DNA from: MFZZ01 sp964610165
GTDB taxonomy: Bacteria; Patescibacteriota; Microgenomatia; UBA1406; GWC2-37-13
Assembly: GCA_964610165.1 (NCBI GenBank)
Contig: CAZSUZ010000019.1
Coordinates: 1 to 30,268, forward strand
DNA: 30,268 nucleotides
Reading direction: 5' to 3'
The notes beneath the pieces were generated by a model, which saw only the letters and a list, made by a program, of their open reading frames with translations, did not search any database and was not told where the DNA came from. This document shows, in pieces, positions 23,706 through 30,268 of the stretch. How positions within the stretch are numbered: the stretch's first letter is position 1; each line of letters begins with the position of its first letter. The position numbers were made by a program, and so were the translations under genes.

Positions 23706-24800
23706 ATGAATCTCTCAATCGGAATCGTCGGACTTCCAAATGTTGGCAAAAGTACACTCTTTAATGCTCTACTCAAAAAGACTGTCGCGTATGCTGCCAA
23801 CTACCCATTTGCAACAATAGAACCAAATGTTGGTGTTGTCGAAGTTCCCGATGAACGTTTAGCAAAACTTGCAGAAGTTGTTCATACCGAAAAAATTATT
23901 CCTGCTGCTGTTGAATTTTATGATATCGCAGGGCTTGTGAAAGGCGCATCTACCGGAGAAGGTTTAGGAAATAAATTTTTAGCTCATATTCGAGAAGTTG
24001 CAGCAATTGCACATGTTGTTCGTTTGTTTGAAGATTCTAGTGTTATTCATGTTGCAAACAAAGTAGATCCACTTTCCGATATGCAAACCATAGAAACAGA
24101 ACTTATTTTTGCAGATTTAGCCACACTCAGTAAACAATATGAACCTAAAGGAAAAGCTTCTAAAGAAGATTTATTTAAATATGAAGTTGTAAAAAAACTT
24201 AAAGAACAAATGAATAATGGTATTCCAGCTCGTAATATTGAACTTGAAGAAGATGAATTAACAGCAATAAAAGATTTACAACTTCTTACTATGAAGCCAG
24301 TTATTTTTGTCTTTAATGTTTCTGAAAATCAATTGGCAGATATTGAAAATACAAAGAAAAAAATTGAAGAAATTTTAAAACAAGTTCCAGGCAATCATAA
24401 AGATTATATTTACTTAAATGCAAAACTAGAAAATGAAGTTCTTGCACTTTCTGAAGAAGATCAGAAAGCCTATTTACACGATTACGGTTTAGATCAAACC
24501 GGTTTGAGTCGACTTATTCAACAAGCCTACTCTACTCTTGGTTTAATTTCGTATCTTACAGCCGGAGAAAAAGAAGTTCGTGCTTGGACTATTACAAAAG
24601 GCACTCTTGCTCCACAAGCTGCAGCAGTAATTCATACAGATTTTGAAAAAAACTTTATTAAAGCAGATATTGCTTCTTATAATGACTTTGTAACATTAGG
24701 TGGTTGGGTAAAATGTAGAGAATCTGGTAAGGTGCAGATTGTTGGACGCGACCATGAAATGAAAGATGGAGATGTTGTGGAATTTAAAGTAGGTGTTTAA
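23706..24800 (+). CDS. ychF: Ribosome-associated ATPase YchF (OBG family)
   Basis: The 364-residue length is the family norm. The G domain has GLPNVGKST (9-17), the switch region DIAGLVKGAS, and N204-V-S-E207 in place of NKxD, the change that gives YchF/OLA1 its preference for ATP over GTP. A helical coiled-coil insert is followed by a C-terminal TGS domain ending DGDVVEFKVGV. YchF binds ribosomes and has roles in translation and stress responses. Its stop shares TTAA with the convergent glycosyltransferase gene (4-base overlap). Confidence 0.95.
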   Translation: MNLSIGIVGLPNVGKSTLFNALLKKTVAYAANYPFATIEPNVGVVEVPDERLAKLAEVVHTEKIIPAAVEFYDIAGLVKGASTGEGLGNKFLAHIREVAAIAHVVRLFEDSSVIHVANKVDPLSDMQTIETELIFADLATLSKQYEPKGKASKEDLFKYEVVKKLKEQMNNGIPARNIELEEDELTAIKDLQLLTMKPVIFVFNVSENQLADIENTKKKIEEILKQVPGNHKDYIYLNAKLENEVLALSEEDQKAYLHDYGLDQTGLSRLIQQAYSTLGLISYLTAGEKEVRAWTITKGTLAPQAAAVIHTDFEKNFIKADIASYNDFVTLGGWVKCRESGKVQIVGRDHEMKDGDVVEFKVGV

Positions 24801-25555
24801 CTATTCTTACTACTCCACCACTTAATATATATTACCCAATATCTTATTGAAGAAAATAACGCCCATACAAAGCCCGGAAACCCATCTTGAAATCCTTTGT
24901 GCCTAAAGTAAATAGATAAAAAGGTTAATTTTGGCTTTACAACAAAATACATAAACCAATTAAGTTCTTCTTTCTTTTCTATAATCATCTTTACATCTAA
25001 GCTGGTGTATCTATTCCATCTTGTTAAATAACGATCGAAATTAGGATCTGCATAATGCAATAAATCACCTTTTAAGTAACCAACTTCGCCTTTAATTTCA
25101 ACATTTTCATGCACTGTTTTACAAGGAAAATGAGCTTTTCCATTTTTGTAAAGCCGTATTGTATAGTCTGGATATATGCCACCTTTAGTTAAAAATCTAT
25201 CTAAAAACCAATTTTTACGTGGAATCCAGTAGCCATCCTTTGCAGAATCTGTAGTTATAATAGACATTATTTCTAACTTAAGATCATCACTTATAGCTTC
25301 ATCAGCATCTAATTGTAATATCCACTCACCTTTTGCCTGTTCAATTGCCTTTTGTTTATTAATATGAAACATTTTAGGGTTTTCTGTAGAGATTACTCTG
25401 ACTTTTTCCCCATAGGATTTAGCTATTTCTACTGTTTTATCTTCTGAACCACCATCAACAATTATTACTTCGTCAGCAAGCTCTAAAACAGAATCTAATG
25501 GATATTTAAGAAATGATTCTTCATTAAAAGTAGCAATACAAAGAGATAGTTTCAT
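24797..25555 (-). CDS. GT2-family glycosyltransferase
   Basis: The 252-residue protein has a GT-A fold start (LSLCIATFNEE), a nucleotide-binding VDGGSEDKT (34-41), and the metal-binding DXD as D83-A-D85 in LQLDADEA. The HENV and LLHYA segments downstream match the WaaE/KdtX-like subgroup. The C-terminal 50 residues are aromatic and hydrophobic, suggesting membrane association. It transfers a sugar from a nucleotide donor to an envelope glycan or lipid carrier; the acceptor is unknown. Extended TGC-TATAAT (reverse complement 25567-25572 plus TGC) lies 11 bases before the ATG. Confidence 0.85.
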   Translation of the reverse strand: MKLSLCIATFNEESFLKYPLDSVLELADEVIIVDGGSEDKTVEIAKSYGEKVRVISTENPKMFHINKQKAIEQAKGEWILQLDADEAISDDLKLEIMSIITTDSAKDGYWIPRKNWFLDRFLTKGGIYPDYTIRLYKNGKAHFPCKTVHENVEIKGEVGYLKGDLLHYADPNFDRYLTRWNRYTSLDVKMIIEKKEELNWFMYFVVKPKLTFLSIYFRHKGFQDGFPGFVWALFSSIRYWVIYIKWWSSKNS

Positions 25556-25583
25556 ATATTATGTTAATTATAGCAGGCTCTGT

Positions 25584-26237
25584 TTAAATAACTGAATTTG
25601 TTGGCATAGGAATAAAAATGCCATACAGAAAATTAAGTATAGGGCCTAGAAAAGAACTAATTGCTGATTCACCACCAAATGGAAATATAAGAAGTAATAA
25701 TAATATAAACCCTAATTTTTCTAATCTTCTCCATTCTTTCGCTTGTTTTTCGGATAATAGCCCCTCAACAATCTTAAACCCATCTAATGGATGAATTGGT
25801 ATTAAATTAAAAACAGCCAACATAATATTAATACTAATCAAAGAAATTAAGAATAAAGATCCTATAACAACTAAATTATTCGAGGCAATTAAATTGAACG
25901 AATTAAGTATAAGTGAACCTATGGACGCAATTATTACGTTTGATGCAGGACCTGCTAAAGATATCAGCGCAGAGTCTCTTCTTTGATGCTTTAAGTTGAA
26001 TGGATCAAACTGAACTGGCTTACCCCATCCAAAGCCAGCAATAAACAAAAATATCAACCCATATAAATCTATATGTGCAGCTGGATTTAAAGTTACCCTT
26101 CCTTGCAAATTAGGCGTAGGGTCGCCTAAATGATCTGCCATTTTAGCATGAGCAAATTCATGAACTGTTATAGCAAGAACTATAGAAATTAAACTAAAGA
26201 AGAAAAGTATCGGATTTTCGAGTAATGTTGTTATCAT
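25584..26237 (-). CDS. Site-2-protease-type membrane zinc metalloprotease (M50)
   Basis: The 217-residue multi-pass protein carries the catalytic HEFAH (H26-E27-x-x-H30) in a first membrane helix and the third zinc ligand D152 in NLIPIHPLDGF. A GWGKPVQF segment and LAGPASN are typical of the compact M50B/Rip-like rhomboid-independent site-2 proteases. It cleaves membrane-spanning substrates, often anti-sigma factors; no target is visible here. There is no PDZ domain. A TATTAC 5 bases before the ATG is a possible -10. Confidence 0.88.
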   Translation of the reverse strand: MITTLLENPILFFFSLISIVLAITVHEFAHAKMADHLGDPTPNLQGRVTLNPAAHIDLYGLIFLFIAGFGWGKPVQFDPFNLKHQRRDSALISLAGPASNVIIASIGSLILNSFNLIASNNLVVIGSLFLISLISINIMLAVFNLIPIHPLDGFKIVEGLLSEKQAKEWRRLEKLGFILLLLLIFPFGGESAISSFLGPILNFLYGIFIPMPTNSVI

Positions 26238-26321
26238 GAAATGTAATATTCTAATTGATTTACTTCACGGTCTATGGTATCATAAAACTTCGACAATTGA
26301 AAGTAACTAAACTTTTAACTT

Positions 26322-26609
26322 ATGGAATGCTATCACTGCGGTAAAACAACATTATTCGGACGTTCACATACACATCATCGAGGTGTGGCGGGAGGTCGAT
26401 GGAAAAAAAGAGCTCAAAAAACACAACGAGTTTTTAAACCAAATCTTCAAGCTGTAATAATCTTAGATCAAGGTCAAGAATCTCGAGTAAAACTCTGTAT
26501 GAAATGTCTTAAGAGAATTAAAAAAGATGTAACTGATGGTAAAAAACCATTTTTACAGTTGGCACATTTGCCACAAGCAGAAGCTCCACAAGCTGTCGCA
26601 GCTAACTAA
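26322..26609 (+). CDS. rpmB: Large ribosomal subunit protein bL28
   Basis: The 95-residue protein has the bL28 core: CYHCGKTTLFGRSHTHHR at the start, RRW-like GRWKKRAQKT, FKPNLQ and a second Cys pair CMKCLKR. C3/C6 and C59/C62 would bind one Zn2+, the metal-binding (C+) form. It has an extra Ala/Gln-rich tail after residue 80. It is part of the 50S subunit. Family knowledge: C+ forms are sometimes Zur-controlled together with C- paralogs; no paralog is visible here. The spacer before it carries only weak promoter matches. Confidence 0.93.
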   Translation: MECYHCGKTTLFGRSHTHHRGVAGGRWKKRAQKTQRVFKPNLQAVIILDQGQESRVKLCMKCLKRIKKDVTDGKKPFLQLAHLPQAEAPQAVAAN

Positions 26610-26615
26610 TATCTA

Positions 26616-27152
26616 TTAAAGTAGTTGTACTTCCTCAAGTTCCCCATCAATTTCCTTAAATATTCTTTTATTTTGTTCTAAAGCCCGCTGTGTAAATAAA
26701 ATTCCTTGTAAATGATCTACTTCATGTTGAACAATTACTGCATCAAAACCTTCAAACCATTCTTCTTTAGCTATTCCTTCTTCATTAATATATGAAAGTA
26801 ATACTTTTTGTGGTCTTCTTATAGGTGACCAAATTCTATCAATAGATAAACATCCTTCTAAGGAAGATTTATCTTTTTTTTCTGCAACTTGTTGAGTTTT
26901 AGCAATTACTTCTTTAATAATTGGGTTAATAAATGCCCGTGCATTTGCCGTTTTAGAGGGTTTCATGATAAATAATGACAAACTATAGCCTACTTGTGTA
27001 GCAGCGAGTCCTACACCTTCTGGGTCCGTTTGTGCGGCCAATGTTTCTTCCATGTCAGCAATAAGCTTTTTAATTTTTGCATCCACAGACTTTACAGATT
27101 TAGTTTGTGTTGTTAATACTTTATTTGGAATTTTTACTACTGGGAGCACCAT
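26616..27152 (-). CDS. def: Peptide deformylase
   Basis: The 178-residue enzyme has all three signature motifs: GVGLAATQ (46-53), EGCLS (99-103, Cys metal ligand) and HEVDH (143-147, catalytic Glu and two His ligands). It removes the formyl group from the initiator methionine of new proteins. The presence of def fits bacterial-type initiation even though most messages here look leaderless. TGC-TATAAT (reverse complement 27159-27167) ends 6 bases before the ATG, so it is probably leaderless and separately transcribed from the surface cluster upstream. Tail to tail with rpmB, 6 bases apart. Confidence 0.95.
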   Translation of the reverse strand: MVLPVVKIPNKVLTTQTKSVKSVDAKIKKLIADMEETLAAQTDPEGVGLAATQVGYSLSLFIMKPSKTANARAFINPIIKEVIAKTQQVAEKKDKSSLEGCLSIDRIWSPIRRPQKVLLSYINEEGIAKEEWFEGFDAVIVQHEVDHLQGILFTQRALEQNKRIFKEIDGELEEVQLL

Positions 27153-27158
27153 GAAAGT

Positions 27159-27167
27159 ATTATAGCA
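27159..27167 (-). promoter_or_regulatory. Extended -10 promoter of def
   Basis: TGCTATAAT on the minus strand, 6 bases before the ATG at 27152. Confidence 0.7.
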
Positions 27168-27191
27168 TGGAAGAAGCCTAATTTTTTACTA

Positions 27192-28217
27192 TTATTTACA
27201 TTGTTTTGAAGCAGAAATCCATGGTGTACCATGATCATTTGAATCTATATTTCCTTGTTCGTCTACTGCCCTAACACGACAATAAATAGTTTTTCCAGGA
27301 ACAGGAGTTATTGGTAACTCTTTTAAGGTAGATTCTGCATTATTGATAACATCTGTGTAATAAAAATCATTAGTAGTAATATCTTTATCAAAAGCTATAT
27401 CCTGACATTGAATAATATATCTATCGAATGCATCTCTACATGATTGTGGACTTAAATCTATACTATCCCATTTCCATTTAACACAGTTATCGTCCAACGT
27501 AGATAATCTTTTTAATTTACATAAGTTTGAATTAATAATAACTGATGTGGGTGTTGGTGAAGGTATTGGTGTACCGTAATAATATGATAATGGTAAAGAA
27601 GGTGACAATGTTCCTTTTCCAGCTAAACATTGCACATAATCTTTTGCACTACACCCTTTTCCTAGTTTAGATTGGATTGCTTCACAAGTAGTTTCTTTAC
27701 AAGAACTGGTACTTAATGCAACTGTTGCAGTTGGATCTGGAGGTTTTGTAGCCATTGGTGTAAGTCTTGTTGCTATGCCTTTTACTTGTTCAAGCTCTGC
27801 CCCATCTATAGACTTTGTAGTAAATGTCCAAGGAACACCACCATTATCATAAACAGTTTCATTATGTTTAATTTGAAAATAATATGTTGTTGCTGGTGTT
27901 AATAACGTTAAATCTACACGATGATCCTGCTTAGGTTCTAATTCTGGGGCATATAACGCTAACGAGTCCGGAGATAACCCATATTCAATTACTGATAATG
28001 TCTCTTTATCTGTTGTCCAATGAATCGTTGCAGAAGATTTATCGATAGTTGAAATAGAAACATCTCTTGGCATTTCATCAGAGGCCCTTGCGAAAAAACC
28101 CGATGCAGAGAAAAAAACATAAGTACAAAGTGGTAAACCAATAAGCAGACCAGTAATTATTGCAAAAATGCGCATTTTATCTGGTGTTTTTACTATGGTA
28201 GAATACTCGAGACTCAT
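27192..28217 (-). CDS. Membrane-anchored Fn3-like surface protein
   Basis: The 341-residue protein has one membrane helix near the N-terminus (about 15-37). An outside Fn3-like domain follows (about 49-135), with IHWTTDKE and TPATTYYFQI, the pattern of fibronectin type III or purple-acid-phosphatase N-domain folds. Then comes a Pro/Thr linker, a Cys-rich middle (CKETTCEAI, then two more Cys), a second linker, and a C-terminal Fn3-like domain with several Cys, likely disulfide-bonded. No catalytic motif. It is the last gene of the minus-strand surface cluster, 25 bases after the LPQSG cohesin-like gene. Possibly an adhesive or scaffold protein. Confidence 0.7.
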   Translation of the reverse strand: MSLEYSTIVKTPDKMRIFAIITGLLIGLPLCTYVFFSASGFFARASDEMPRDVSISTIDKSSATIHWTTDKETLSVIEYGLSPDSLALYAPELEPKQDHRVDLTLLTPATTYYFQIKHNETVYDNGGVPWTFTTKSIDGAELEQVKGIATRLTPMATKPPDPTATVALSTSSCKETTCEAIQSKLGKGCSAKDYVQCLAGKGTLSPSLPLSYYYGTPIPSPTPTSVIINSNLCKLKRLSTLDDNCVKWKWDSIDLSPQSCRDAFDRYIIQCQDIAFDKDITTNDFYYTDVINNAESTLKELPITPVPGKTIYCRVRAVDEQGNIDSNDHGTPWISASKQCK

Positions 28218-28242
28218 ATTAACATATTATCATACTTAAACC

Positions 28243-28908
28243 TTACACAATACGCAATATAATACGAAGAATAGCACCAATTCCTACTAAAACACTTCCC
28301 CAAACTGCGAAGGTTAACATGTCTTCGACAACACCACTTTGTGGTAATTCTGTCACACCACTTGTTGTAGTTGTTGTCGTTGTGGATGTTCCATTATCTG
28401 GAGCATCTGCCGAAATTGTCACCGCATGACCATCTAAAGATGAACACTCTAAAACGTTTGTCACTGCAGTATCATTACGCACTATTTTTGAAGTATCTGT
28501 AATTGCAGGATCACAGTCTATTGTTAAGCTTGTAGATCCTTCTTCTAAGGCCTTAAATGTAACTGTTGCAACAGTTCCTGCGCCAGTTTTATAATCACCT
28601 TGCGTATTTACGAAACCAGATATATAAACTCTTCCCGTTGCCGGAACATCTTCAACTTGAGGAAAATAATTTCCATCAGTAATAGTTTGAACTTCAAGCT
28701 TAGTTGCATCATAGGTTAAGTAAATATCCGTGCCTGCTATTTGATCAACCCCAGCATCTACATTGATATCTACATCAAAAGTATTATCAGGTCTTACAGA
28801 TGTAGAAGTAGGATTAAAAGTAAATGTTGCAGCATAAATAGCACTCGCGTTTAAAAAAAATATGGAAGCTATAGCCATTGCAATAATTTTATGTATATTT
28901 TTTTTCAT
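28243..28908 (-). CDS. Cohesin-like surface protein with LPQSG anchor motif
   Basis: The 221-residue protein has a signal peptide (about 1-27), a cohesin-like beta-sandwich domain (about 28-168: DVDINVDAGVDQIAGTDIYL, then LTYDATKLEV and FKALEEGS), a Thr-rich stalk, then LPQSG (188-192), a hydrophobic helix and a basic end (RIILRIV). This end has the form of an LPXTG sortase signal with a variant motif. Cohesins bind dockerins, and a dockerin-like protein is encoded two genes upstream. The start codon overlaps the previous stop (TAATG), so translation is probably coupled. Membrane retention instead of sortase cleavage is possible. Confidence 0.75.
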   Translation of the reverse strand: MKKNIHKIIAMAIASIFFLNASAIYAATFTFNPTSTSVRPDNTFDVDINVDAGVDQIAGTDIYLTYDATKLEVQTITDGNYFPQVEDVPATGRVYISGFVNTQGDYKTGAGTVATVTFKALEEGSTSLTIDCDPAITDTSKIVRNDTAVTNVLECSSLDGHAVTISADAPDNGTSTTTTTTTSGVTELPQSGVVEDMLTFAVWGSVLVGIGAILRIILRIV

Positions 28909-29585
28909 TAGTTAATTTGAACCTCAGCAGAACCTACTTGAGGAGTTAAAACTTGTACATCTACGTCTACTAATTGTGTTTTTTCTTTTTCATTTTCCAA
29001 TGCTACCGATACTAATCCTGTACCTTTTTTCTTGGGTTTTAATTGAATTGTTAACATATCTGTTTCATTAAATATTGTTGGTTCATTCTGTCCTAAATCT
29101 TTTATTGCTGTAATTGCAATATACTGCCCATTATCAAATGGAAATACTGTAAATCCTGGTATAGAACTAGATACGGATTCAAGTTCAAACATTTCAGGGT
29201 CTAACGTTATTAATAAATCATAACCTGAAATATCTCTTCCTTCAGAAAATCCTTTTACCTTAAGTTGGACTACATCTTCTAAAGAATATGATTGTGCTGA
29301 AGGTACTATTTCAACCCAAGCTCTATCACGACTTTCTATAGATGAAACTTCTAATAATGGAATCGGTTGTCCAGTTGTCGTTTCTCCAACTTGTCCACCA
29401 GTCAATGTTCTCTTCATTGTCTGTTGCAAATTTTCATTCTGCGAAATGATAATTCCTCCTATTGCAATTAAAATTACTACTACTGTAATAATAATCATTC
29501 TATAACTATGATTCTTATTTGGTTGATCAATATCATTAATGCCAACTGAATCAACTGGACCATATTGTTGATTATTATCTGCCAT
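28908..29585 (-). CDS. Membrane-anchored cohesin-like protein
   Basis: The 225-residue protein has a short cytoplasmic N-terminus, one membrane helix (about 30-48), a linker, and one outside domain (about 75-215): VEIVPSAQSYSLEDVVQLKV, then YDLLITLDPEMFELESV, and LKPKKKGTGLVSVAL. These match the strand order of cohesin-like domains. It differs from its partner at 28243 in being anchored at the N-terminus. A TACACT 7 bases before the ATG is a weak -10. It overlaps the next gene by one base. Likely role: receptor for a dockerin-bearing partner at the surface, inferred from neighbours. Confidence 0.7.
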   Translation of the reverse strand: MADNNQQYGPVDSVGINDIDQPNKNHSYRMIIITVVVILIAIGGIIISQNENLQQTMKRTLTGGQVGETTTGQPIPLLEVSSIESRDRAWVEIVPSAQSYSLEDVVQLKVKGFSEGRDISGYDLLITLDPEMFELESVSSSIPGFTVFPFDNGQYIAITAIKDLGQNEPTIFNETDMLTIQLKPKKKGTGLVSVALENEKEKTQLVDVDVQVLTPQVGSAEVQIN

Positions 29586-29626
29586 AACATTTAGTGTAAC
29601 TAATATTTTCTATAATTCCTACCCTA

Positions 29627-30268
29627 TTATTCTTCATCATACTTAAAGTCCAATGCTGTTTTTACAATTGTATGATCTTGGGTATCAATAATGCCGTCTA
29701 GATTAAGATCGCCACGAATTAAATTTTCTGGTGCTTGATTACCTAAATTTTGACGAATAAATGCAAAATCGAGCGCGTTAATTAACCCATCTTGTGCTGG
29801 TAAATCTCCACCAAGAAGAATAATGCCTGAAAAATTTAAATCATTTTCACCTTTCTGTAAATTAATGTTAGGATCTGAACATTTATATGTACCACCCAAC
29901 TGCTCTGATGGATTATTGGCACAAACTTTCTTTGTTAAGTGTTTTGCACCCTTTAGCAACAATTCATATTTTGTTGCAGCATTAATACCATCAACACCTA
30001 AAGCTCCAGTCCAAGTTCCATCTGATTGAGCAGTAAATTCTACTTTTTCTTGTTTAACAGTCTGACCCCCACCTTTAAGAGTTACATTTACATTAATCTT
30101 TCTATATTGTTCTCTTGGTGCATTTGCAATTCCTTGTAACTTAATTCTCATATTTAATACTGATTCATATTTTTCTAAAATTGAAGTTGGTGTTGGATCA
30201 ACTGTTTTTCTTATTTTGAACCAAATGAAATGTGAATTATCATATGAAGATTCTGCATTATTAACAGT
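29627..30268 (-). CDS. Surface protein with C-terminal dockerin-like domain (5' truncated)
   Basis: The frame is open to the window edge, well beyond the ATG at 30151, so the start is outside; 213 residues are visible. A beta-rich domain (IKLQGIANAPREQYRKINV onward, with KVCANNP) is followed by a C-terminal dockerin-like module. It has two Ca2+-loop-like repeats: a degenerate one in GGDLPAQDGLINALDF and a good one in GDLNLDGIIDTQD (D-x-N-x-D-G-x-x-D), each followed by a helix. Dockerins bind cohesins, and two cohesin-like genes follow at once. The amount missing at the N-terminus is unknown. Confidence 0.75.
   Translation of the reverse strand, partial: TVNNAESSYDNSHFIWFKIRKTVDPTPTSILEKYESVLNMRIKLQGIANAPREQYRKINVNVTLKGGGQTVKQEKVEFTAQSDGTWTGALGVDGINAATKYELLLKGAKHLTKKVCANNPSEQLGGTYKCSDPNINLQKGENDLNFSGIILLGGDLPAQDGLINALDFAFIRQNLGNQAPENLIRGDLNLDGIIDTQDHTIVKTALDFKYDEE

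Noticed and set aside
1..30268. UGA recoding to Gly as in Gracilibacteria or SR1
   Set aside because: All genes read through at normal length without any in-frame TGA, so there is no sign of recoding.

Overview
The window is AT-rich, densely packed bacterial DNA with 29 protein genes (two cut by the window edges), no tRNA or rRNA gene, and one 100-N assembly gap. The gene set suggests a member of the Candidate Phyla Radiation (Patescibacteria), most like Microgenomates-type lineages. The clues are many single-pass or secreted proteins with Pro/Thr-rich tails, cohesin/dockerin-like surface proteins, a YtxH pair, an orphan VirD4/TraG-like ATPase, and promoters whose -10 box lies only 5-9 bases before the start codon. 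The taxon is inferred from gene content, not from a marker tree. UGA is not recoded in any visible gene, and no gene here ends in UGA.

Layout: 1-1175 is the end of a large membrane protein. 1348-2604 is a secreted five-repeat protein with its own promoter, Shine-Dalgarno site and hairpin. 2688-4856 is a DNA-pumping ATPase. 4859-5593 (minus) is a YtxH pair. 5756-6334 is a DNPH1-like nucleotide hydrolase with a ribbon-helix-helix-like tail. 6491-10960 is an ion-homeostasis block: a CPA1 Na+/H+ antiporter, a shikimate-kinase-like gene, and NhaB behind a long structured leader. 11142-15909 is an adaptor plus RND pump operon, facing an MFS exporter (15912-17132, minus). 17239-19300 holds three envelope proteins of unknown role.

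The right half starts with MgtE (19391-20719), a lone receiver domain and a Fur-family regulator. Next come an unresolved, hairpin-rich gap region (about 21575-21914), a TrpR-family repressor and a FAD oxidoreductase. Housekeeping genes follow: YchF, a GT2 glycosyltransferase, an M50 membrane protease, ribosomal protein bL28 and peptide deformylase. The window ends in a minus-strand surface cluster: dockerin-like, two cohesin-like and Fn3-like proteins.

The strongest regulatory signal is a perfect palindrome in the trpR-like promoter that nearly matches the classical E. coli trp operator, implying an autoregulated TrpR with conserved DNA specificity. The second is the nhaB leader: a potential 26-bp long-range RNA helix plus a hairpin that hides the Shine-Dalgarno site, a candidate ion- or temperature-sensing RNA. 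The third is the contrast between two GC-richer genes with Shine-Dalgarno sites (1348 and nhaB) and the mostly leaderless remainder. The surface cluster is a candidate non-cellulosomal cohesin-dockerin system.
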